The notes under the pieces: generated by a model | What the model was told of the DNA's origin: nothing | Seen by the model: only the letters and a program-made list of their open reading frames with translations | The model's database searches: none | In this document: in pieces, positions 23,930 to 28,651 of the stretch | Position numbering within the stretch: position 1 is the stretch's first letter | How the letters are laid out: each line of letters starts with the position of its first letter | Translations under genes and position numbers: made by a program | From: Pseudomonadota bacterium | GTDB taxonomy: Bacteria > Pseudomonadota > Alphaproteobacteria > Rhizobiales > Xanthobacteraceae | Direction of reading: 5' to 3' | Assembly: GCA_023449855.1 (NCBI GenBank) | Contig: JAEXHR010000314.1 | Span: 1 to 28,651, forward strand | DNA length: 28,651 nt

Positions 23930-24063
23930 GCAACCTGACAAGTTGCCATGTTTTGTGCATTGCAATACGACTTTTGACCAAATCAAGCAATTTAAGTACG
24001 TTGAATCAACATGATAGCCGAACCGTCACGACACCAGCGCGCTCCTGACATGTTGACAAGTTG
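23930..24063. promoter_or_regulatory. Divergent control region with two TGACAAGTTG sites
   Basis: The 10-mer TGACAAGTTG occurs at 23936-23945 and again at 24054-24063. The first lies in the inverted repeat GCAAC-CTGACAA-GTTGC (23930-23946). The second overlaps ATGTTGACAAG, whose TGT-TG-ACA core resembles FadR-type GntR operators. TTGACC at 23974-23979 with TACGTT at 23997-24002 (17-base spacer) is a weak promoter candidate towards gntR. The stretch is more A/T-rich than its surroundings. Confidence 0.4.
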
Positions 24064-24109
24064 ATCGTGCGCTCGCATGTTCGCCGCAACCAGGCGAGGA
24101 AACAGTTCC

Positions 24110-24160
24110 ATGCGAGAGCCAATCGGGCTTTCGAATGAAGCCTCCGCGCCATCCCTGTGA
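24110..24160 (+). CDS. Possible 16-residue leader peptide upstream of the GntR gene
   Basis: The ATG at 24110 has AGGA about ten bases upstream, a better ribosome site than any regulator start. It reads MREPIGLSNEASAPSL and stops at 24158-24160, 20 bases before the ATG at 24180. The frame differs from that of the regulator. It could be chance, or a short upstream reading frame coupling translation to the regulator. Confidence 0.25.
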   Translation: MREPIGLSNEASAPSL

Positions 24161-24179
24161 GCCGCGGTCCGACGTGATC

Positions 24180-24929
24180 ATGAAGCCGATCGATCCAACC
24201 GAACTACCCGACGCGCCGCGCTCGCGTCATGCCGGCTCGTCGCTCGTCGATCGCGTCTATGGCGAGCTCGCCGAACGCATCGGCAATGGCGACTACGCGC
24301 CCGATCAGAAGCTACCCGGCGAACATGAACTCGCCGGGATCTTCGATGTCTCGCGCCCGGTGCTGCGCGAAGCGCTCGGCCGCTTGCGCGAGGATGGCCT
24401 GATCTATTCGCGCCAGGGCTCCGGCAGTTTCGTGCAGGCGCGCGCGCCGCAGAAGCCGCTCGGCTTTGCGAAGGTCGAGACCATCGCCGATATCCAGCGT
24501 TGCTTCGAATTCCGCATCAGCATGGAGAGCGATGCCGCGCATTTCGCCGCGCTTCGCCGCAGCGAGGACAATCTCGTCCAGATGGAAGCGGCGCTTGGCC
24601 TGCTGCGCGAAGCCACGCGCAAGCGCAAGCATCGCGAGGATGCCGACTATGCCTTCCATCTCGCCATCTCCGAGGCGACCAACAACCACTATTTCGCGAC
24701 CTCGCTGAACGCGCTGAAGGATCATGTTGCGGTCGGCATGAAGCTGCACGGCCAGTCGCTGATGGGTCCGCAGCCCGGCCTCGAAGAAGTCTTCGAGGAA
24801 CACAGCCGCATTTTCGAAGCGATCCGTGACCGCGACGCCGAGGCGGCGCGCACGGCCATGCGTCTCCATCTCGAAGGCTCGCGCGACCGCCTGTTCGAAG
24901 GCCGTCTGCTCGATCTCTCGTTTCGGTAG
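24180..24929 (+). CDS. GntR-family regulator, FadR/FCD subfamily
   Basis: 249 residues from the ATG at 24180; an in-frame ATG at 24135 would add 15, and neither start has a good Shine-Dalgarno. The N-terminal winged helix (about 18-90) has the GntR pattern DYAPDQKLPGEHELAGIFDV, then SRPVLREALGRLREDGLI, then the wing RQGSGSFVQ. The C-terminal FCD all-helical ligand domain (about 105-235) shows FEFRISMESDAAHFAA, the metal-site type DADYAFHLAISEATNN and HSRIFEAIRDRDAEAARTAM. FCD regulators sense organic acids such as lactate, gluconate or glycolate and usually repress the neighbouring catabolic genes. It is divergent from the SDR gene and 14 bases from the dehydrogenase gene. Confidence 0.92.
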   Translation: MKPIDPTELPDAPRSRHAGSSLVDRVYGELAERIGNGDYAPDQKLPGEHELAGIFDVSRPVLREALGRLREDGLIYSRQGSGSFVQARAPQKPLGFAKVETIADIQRCFEFRISMESDAAHFAALRRSEDNLVQMEAALGLLREATRKRKHREDADYAFHLAISEATNNHYFATSLNALKDHVAVGMKLHGQSLMGPQPGLEEVFEEHSRIFEAIRDRDAEAARTAMRLHLEGSRDRLFEGRLLDLSFR

Positions 24930-24943
24930 GCGAGGAGGATGAC

Positions 24944-26377
24944 TTGACCGACCACACCGCATTCCTTGCAACGCTTGCCGGCATCGTCGGCGATCCCCGC
25001 CATGTCATCGGACCCGGCGGCGATTTCGAGCCCTATGTGACGGACTGGCGCGGCCGCTATCACGGCAAGGCGCTGGCCGTCGTGAAGCCCGGCTCGACGC
25101 GGGAAGTCTCCGAGATCGTGAAGGCCTGCGTTGCCGCCGGCATCGCCATCGTGCCGCAAGGCGGCAATACCGGCATGTGCGGCGCTGCCACGCCGCTCGG
25201 TGACCGCGACATGATCGTGCTGCGCCTCGATCGCCTCAACAAGATCCGCAGCGTCAGCCGCCTCGGTGACAGCATCGCGGTGGACGCCGGCTGCATTCTC
25301 GCCGAGATCCAGAAGGCGGCAGACGATATCGACCGCCTGTTTCCGCTCAGCCTCGGCGCCGAAGGCTCGTGCCAGATCGGCGGCAATCTCTCCACCAATG
25401 CCGGCGGCACCGCCGTGCTGCGCTATGGCACCACGCGCGAGCTTTGTTTGGGCCTTGAAGTCGTGATGCCCGACGGCGAAATCCTCGACGGCATGACCGC
25501 GCTGCGCAAGGACTCGACGAGCTTCGACACCAAGCAGCTCTTCATCGGCGCCGAAGGCACGCTCGGCATCATCACCGGCGCGGTGCTGAAACTGTTTCCG
25601 AAGCCGCGGGCGAGGGCGGTGTCCTTCGTCAAGCTCGCCAGCATCGACGCCGTGCTCGACCTGCTCGCGCAGGCGCGCACCGATCTCGGCGACCGGCTAG
25701 GCGCCTTCGAGGTGATGTCGCGCGGCCAGATCGAGGTGATCGCCGAGAACCTGCCGCTGGTGAACATCCCGTTCGAACTCGACACGCCCTGGTATGTGCT
25801 GATCGAACTCGTCGATACGCTGGTCTCGGTGGATCTCAACGAGGCCATGGAAGCCATGCTCGGCGCCGCCTATGAGCGCGAGCTGGTGGTGGATGCGCTG
25901 GTCGCCTCCAGCGAGACCCAGGCCGCGGCATTCTGGAAGATCCGCCACAGCGTGTCCGAAGGCAGCAAGGCGGCCGGCTATGTCATCTCGCACGACAGCG
26001 CGGTGCCGCTATCGCAGCAGGCGACTTTCGTGAAGCAGGTGGAAAAGCGGATCGCCGAATATCGGCCCGATGCGCGCATCGTGATGCACGGCCATATCGG
26101 CGACGGCAACATCCACGTCCTCGCGATCATTCCCGGTTTCAAGCAGGATCAGAAGAGCGAGATCGCCGACACCGTGCTCGGCATCAACACCATCGTCGAT
26201 GAGGAGACCGCCGCGCTCGGCGGCAGCATCAGCGCCGAACATGGCATCGGCATCGCCAATCGCGAGCGCCTCGGGCGCGTCGCCAATCCTGTCGAGCTCA
26301 AGCTTTTGCGCAGCGTCAAGGCGATGCTCGATCCCAAGGACATCATGAATCCCGGAAAGGTGCTGCCGGCGGAGTAG
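24944..26377 (+). CDS. FAD-linked D-2-hydroxyacid dehydrogenase (GlcD/D-LDH/D2HGDH type)
   Basis: 477 residues from a TTG start with GAGGAGGATGAC directly upstream. The N-terminal PCMH-type FAD domain shows PQGGNTGMCG at 71-80 and LGAEGSCQIGGNLSTNAGG, which hold the FAD pyrophosphate. The C-terminal FAD-oxidase domain has the metal-binding HGHIGDGNIH at 382-391, SAEHGIG from 430, and the closing DPKDIMNPGKVL. Enzymes of this family oxidise D-lactate, glycolate, D-2-hydroxyglutarate or related 2-hydroxy acids to 2-oxo acids and pass electrons to quinone or ETF; the substrate cannot be decided here. No separate GlcE/GlcF subunits are adjacent, which favours a stand-alone D-LDH/D2HGDH-like enzyme. 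It lies between the regulator and two acid-binding receptors, 52 bases before the first. Confidence 0.93.
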   Translation: MTDHTAFLATLAGIVGDPRHVIGPGGDFEPYVTDWRGRYHGKALAVVKPGSTREVSEIVKACVAAGIAIVPQGGNTGMCGAATPLGDRDMIVLRLDRLNKIRSVSRLGDSIAVDAGCILAEIQKAADDIDRLFPLSLGAEGSCQIGGNLSTNAGGTAVLRYGTTRELCLGLEVVMPDGEILDGMTALRKDSTSFDTKQLFIGAEGTLGIITGAVLKLFPKPRARAVSFVKLASIDAVLDLLAQARTDLGDRLGAFEVMSRGQIEVIAENLPLVNIPFELDTPWYVLIELVDTLVSVDLNEAMEAMLGAAYERELVVDALVASSETQAAAFWKIRHSVSEGSKAAGYVISHDSAVPLSQQATFVKQVEKRIAEYRPDARIVMHGHIGDGNIHVLAIIPGFKQDQKSEIADTVLGINTIVDEETAALGGSISAEHGIGIANRERLGRVANPVELKLLRSVKAMLDPKDIMNPGKVLPAE

Positions 26378-26429
26378 GGCCGGGCAGCTTCGACTGCACA
26401 ACCAAGATCAAGACGAGAAGAGGATTCCC

Positions 26430-27404
26430 ATGAAGATCAAATCCATCCTGATGGCGGCCTGTGTCGCCCTGACCGCCGGGCAGGCGGTCGCGCAGGACGC
26501 GAAATATCCGAGCAAGCCGATCACCATTGTCGTGCCGTTCGCGGCCGGTGGCACCGTGGACATCATCGCCCGCATGGTCGGCGAGCATCTGCAGAAGAAG
26601 CTCGGCGCCACGGTCGTGGTCGAGAACATGGGCGGCGCCGGCGGCAATATCGGCGTCAACCGCGTCGCCAAGGCCGCGCCGGATGGTTACACGATCGGTC
26701 TGGCCTCGACCTCGCCGCTGGCGATCGCGCCGTCGCTCTACGGCAGCAAGCTCCAGTTCCAGCCCGAGAAGGATCTCGTCGCTTTCACCCAGGTCAGCAT
26801 CGTGCCGAATGTGCTGGTCGTGAATCCCGATCGCATCAAGGCCCGCACCGTTCCGGAGCTGATCGCCTATATCAAGGCCAATGACGGCAAGGTCACGTTC
26901 GGCTCGGCCGGTCCCGGCACCTCGCAGCATCTGGCTGGCGAGCTGTTCCAGCAGATGACCGGCACCAAGATGGTTCACGTGCCCTACAAGGGCTCGAGCC
27001 AGATGGTCACCGACCTGATTTCCGGCCAGATCGACATCGCCTTCGACAATGTGCCGCTGCTGCTGCCGCATGTCGCCGGCGGCAAGCTGGCTCTGCTCGC
27101 CACCGCGACGCCGAAGCGCGCCGAATTCGATCCGAATGTGCCGGCTGTTGCCGAATTCCTGCCGGGTTTCGAAGCCGTCGCCTGGCACGGTTTCATCGCG
27201 CCGGCCGCAACGCCGAAGCCGATCGTCGACAAGCTGTCGTCTGAGGTGCGTGAATTCATGACGCTGCCGGAGACCAAGAAGAAGATGGCCGAGCTCGGCG
27301 CCACCGCTGTTGCCATCCCGCAGGATGAATTCACGAAGTACATCGCCAGCGAGACCGCGCGCTGGAAGATCGTGATGGAGAAGGCCAACGTCACGATGAA
27401 CTAA
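26430..27404 (+). CDS. Bug/TctC-family periplasmic solute receptor 1
   Basis: 324 residues. A signal peptide (MKIKSILMAACVALTAGQAV, likely cleaved after AQAVA at about residue 21) leads into the Bug fold: YPSKPITIVVPFAAGGTVDI (about 26-45), GGAGGNIGVNRVAKAAPDGY, the ligand loop SAGPGTSQHLAGELFQQMTG and VPYKGSSQMVTDL. Bug proteins bind carboxylated ligands through water-bridged contacts and feed tripartite TctABC transporters. No TctA or TctB is nearby, so it is an orphan receptor, which is common in this bacterial group. The ATG at 26430 is preceded by AGAGGA. It follows the dehydrogenase gene by 52 bases and is likely in the same operon. A REP element starts ten bases after its stop. Confidence 0.93.
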   Translation: MKIKSILMAACVALTAGQAVAQDAKYPSKPITIVVPFAAGGTVDIIARMVGEHLQKKLGATVVVENMGGAGGNIGVNRVAKAAPDGYTIGLASTSPLAIAPSLYGSKLQFQPEKDLVAFTQVSIVPNVLVVNPDRIKARTVPELIAYIKANDGKVTFGSAGPGTSQHLAGELFQQMTGTKMVHVPYKGSSQMVTDLISGQIDIAFDNVPLLLPHVAGGKLALLATATPKRAEFDPNVPAVAEFLPGFEAVAWHGFIAPAATPKPIVDKLSSEVREFMTLPETKKKMAELGATAVAIPQDEFTKYIASETARWKIVMEKANVTMN

Positions 27405-27413
27405 CACTGTGTC

Positions 27414-27499
27414 GTAGGGCGGATTAGCCGCAGGCGTAATCCGCCGTTCTTCGTCACATGAACTCGGCCGTCGGATTACGCTTCGCTAATCCGACCTAC
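27414..27499. repeat. GTAG-type REP/BIME (GGCGGAT family, copy 2)
   Basis: It is bounded by GTAG (27414-27417) and CTAC (27496-27499). The left arm folds as GGCGGAT with ATCCGCC. The right arm has GTCGGAT (27470-27476) with ATCCGAC (27489-27495), a paired change that keeps the stem. Confidence 0.85.
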
Positions 27500-27569
27500 A
27501 ACAGGAAGCACTGCGTCTTCCGACGTGGTGCCTCAAACGAACATCGAGCACCCGCAAACGGGGCCGATC

Positions 27570-27599
27570 ATGAAAATCAAATGGAGGAACGACCGATGA
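27570..27599 (+). CDS. Possible nine-codon leader overlapping the second receptor gene
   Basis: It reads MKIKWRNDR and then TGA, with the stop overlapping the ATG at 27596 (ATGA). Its first four codons encode the same MKIK as the start of receptor 1. The ribosome site of receptor 2 (GGAGGAAC at 27583-27590) lies inside it. It may be a remnant of the duplication or a translational coupling device. Confidence 0.3.
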   Translation: MKIKWRNDR

Positions 27600-28573
27600 G
27601 ACTGCCCTCAATCCTGACGGCTGCCTGCCTCACGCTTGGCGCGCTCGCGCCGGCATCCGCGCAGGATGCGAATTATCCGAACCGCGCCATCACGACCATC
27701 GTGCCGTTCTCCGCCGGCGGCACCGCCGACATCCTTGGCCGCATGGTGGCGGAGCATCTGCAGAAGAAGCTCGGCGCGACCATCGTGGTCGAGAATGTCG
27801 GCGGCGCCGGCAGCATCATCGGCGTCACCCGCGTCGCCAAGGCGCCGCCCGACGGCTACACCATCGGCGTGGCCAGCACCTCGGCGATGTCGATCAATCC
27901 GACCATCTATGGCGCCAAGCTGAGCTACAATCCCGAGAAGGATCTCGTGCCGATCGTGCAGGTCAGCATGGTGCCCAATGTCCTCGTGGTGAACCCGACC
28001 AAGATCGCCGCGCGCACGGTGCCCGACCTCATCGCCTATCTCAAAGCCAATCCCGGCAAGGTGACCTTCGGCTCGGCCGGGCCGGGGACCTCGCAGCATC
28101 TCGCCGGCGAACTGTTCCAGCAGATGACCGGCACCAAGATGGTCCATGTGCCCTATAAGGGCTCGAGCCAGATGATGCCGGATCTGCTGAGCGGCCAGAT
28201 CGATCTGTCCTTCGACAACGTCCCGCTGCTCTTGCCGCATGTCACCGGCGGCAAGCTGGCAATGCTTGCTACGGCCACGCCGAAGCGCGCCGACTTCGAT
28301 CCGAACCTGCCGGCCGTCGCTGAATTCCTGCCGGGCTTTGAGGCGGTCGCCTGGCACGGTTTCATCGCGCCGACGGGCACGCCGAAAGCCGTCACCGACA
28401 GGCTGTCGGCCGAGATCCGCGCCTTCATGCAGCAGCCGGAGACCAAGAAGAAGATCTCTGAACTCGGTGCGGTTGCGATGGACGTCGATGGCCCGGAATT
28501 CGGTAAATACATCGCCAGCGAAACCACACGCTGGAAGGGCGTCATCGAGAAGGCGAATATCACGATGAACTGA
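27596..28573 (+). CDS. Bug/TctC-family periplasmic solute receptor 2 (tandem paralogue)
   Basis: 325 residues from the ATG at 27596, chosen for GGAGGAAC upstream and a proper signal peptide (MRLPSILTAACLTLGALAPA, cleavage near ASA-QDA). It aligns with receptor 1 along its whole length, with long identical stretches such as the SAGPGTSQHLAGELFQQMTG loop, VPYKGSSQM and PGFEAVAWHGFIAP, so the pair arose by tandem duplication. Differences concentrate in the signal peptide, positions about 85-125 (SAMSINPTIYGAKLSYNPEK in this copy) and the C-terminal about 50 residues. The two may bind different acids or be expressed differently. The upstream open frame to 27458 runs through a REP element and is not a likely extension. 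A GGCGGAT-family REP follows nine bases after the stop. Confidence 0.93.
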   Translation: MRLPSILTAACLTLGALAPASAQDANYPNRAITTIVPFSAGGTADILGRMVAEHLQKKLGATIVVENVGGAGSIIGVTRVAKAPPDGYTIGVASTSAMSINPTIYGAKLSYNPEKDLVPIVQVSMVPNVLVVNPTKIAARTVPDLIAYLKANPGKVTFGSAGPGTSQHLAGELFQQMTGTKMVHVPYKGSSQMMPDLLSGQIDLSFDNVPLLLPHVTGGKLAMLATATPKRADFDPNLPAVAEFLPGFEAVAWHGFIAPTGTPKAVTDRLSAEIRAFMQQPETKKKISELGAVAMDVDGPEFGKYIASETTRWKGVIEKANITMN

Positions 28574-28582
28574 CGTTGTGCC

Positions 28583-28651
28583 GTAGGGCGGATTAGCGAA
28601 GCGTAATCCGCCGCGGATTCTCAACCAGGAGCTCGGCCGGCGGATTACGCC
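28583..28651. repeat. GTAG-type REP/BIME (GGCGGAT family, copy 3, cut by window end)
   Basis: It starts with GTAG (28583-28586). The left arm GGCGGAT with ATCCGCC is complete; the right arm begins CGGCGGATTACGC and is cut off by the window edge. Confidence 0.8.

Noticed and set aside
23885..23986. N-terminal extension of the SDR protein
   Set aside because: The added 34 residues do not resemble SDRs and cover the candidate operator; the GTG at 23884 has a good ribosome site.
27458..27595. N-terminal extension of receptor 2 to 27458
   Set aside because: It reads through a REP element, lacks a ribosome site and would bury the signal peptide; the ATG at 27596 has GGAGGAAC.
1..28651. tRNA, rRNA, CRISPR array, prophage or defence genes
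   Set aside because: No cloverleaf, no regularly spaced direct repeats and no phage or defence protein motifs were recognised in any gap or gene.

Overview
The window looks like a chromosomal segment of an alphaproteobacterium of the Nitrobacteraceae (Bradyrhizobium / Rhodopseudomonas / Afipia / Tardiphaga type). The evidence is high GC with strong G/C preference at third codon positions, a PopZ-type DUF2497 protein, an IspD-IspF fusion, the order dusB-ntrB-ntrC-ntrY-ntrX-(class IV aminotransferase)-hfq-hflX-mazG, and many GTAG-type REP palindromes between genes. The genus is inferred from gene order and protein resemblance; no search was run.

Layout. 1-221: a broken piece of an alpha-glucan phosphorylase reading frame that runs into unrelated sequence and a strong terminator. 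432-8371: housekeeping genes popZ, valS, a 3-methyladenine DNA glycosylase (opposite strand), lipA with a Coq10/RatA-like START protein, then cinA (pncC) and ispDF on the minus strand. 8603-16243: the nitrogen-control block dusB-ntrB-ntrC followed by ntrY-ntrX. 16409-20942: a D-amino-acid aminotransferase-like gene, hfq-hflX, mazG (minus strand) and queC. 21104-21859: an orphan exported, probably beta-barrel protein. 21967-28573: an accessory catabolic region with a DapA-superfamily aldolase/dehydratase and an SDR (minus strand), divergent from a FadR-type GntR regulator, an FAD-linked D-2-hydroxyacid dehydrogenase and two tandem Bug/TctC periplasmic receptors without membrane partners.

How the genes work together. 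NtrB/NtrC and NtrY/NtrX are two sensor-regulator pairs for nitrogen status (and, for NtrYX, probably redox or envelope state). A TGCAC-N7-GTGCG site sitting on the likely dusB-ntrBC promoter suggests autoregulation. The 3' region reads as a self-contained uptake-and-oxidation module for an organic acid, probably a sugar acid or 2-hydroxy acid, controlled by its own GntR protein through the divergent intergenic region, which holds two copies of TGACAAGTTG.

The most striking non-coding feature is a set of eleven REP/BIME-like palindromic elements in five sequence families, present in most gaps between transcription units. Individual hairpins differ between copies by paired base changes that keep the stems intact (20140-20166 and 27470-27495), so folding of each arm appears to be maintained. 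No RAYT transposase, IS, CRISPR array, tRNA or rRNA was seen in the window.
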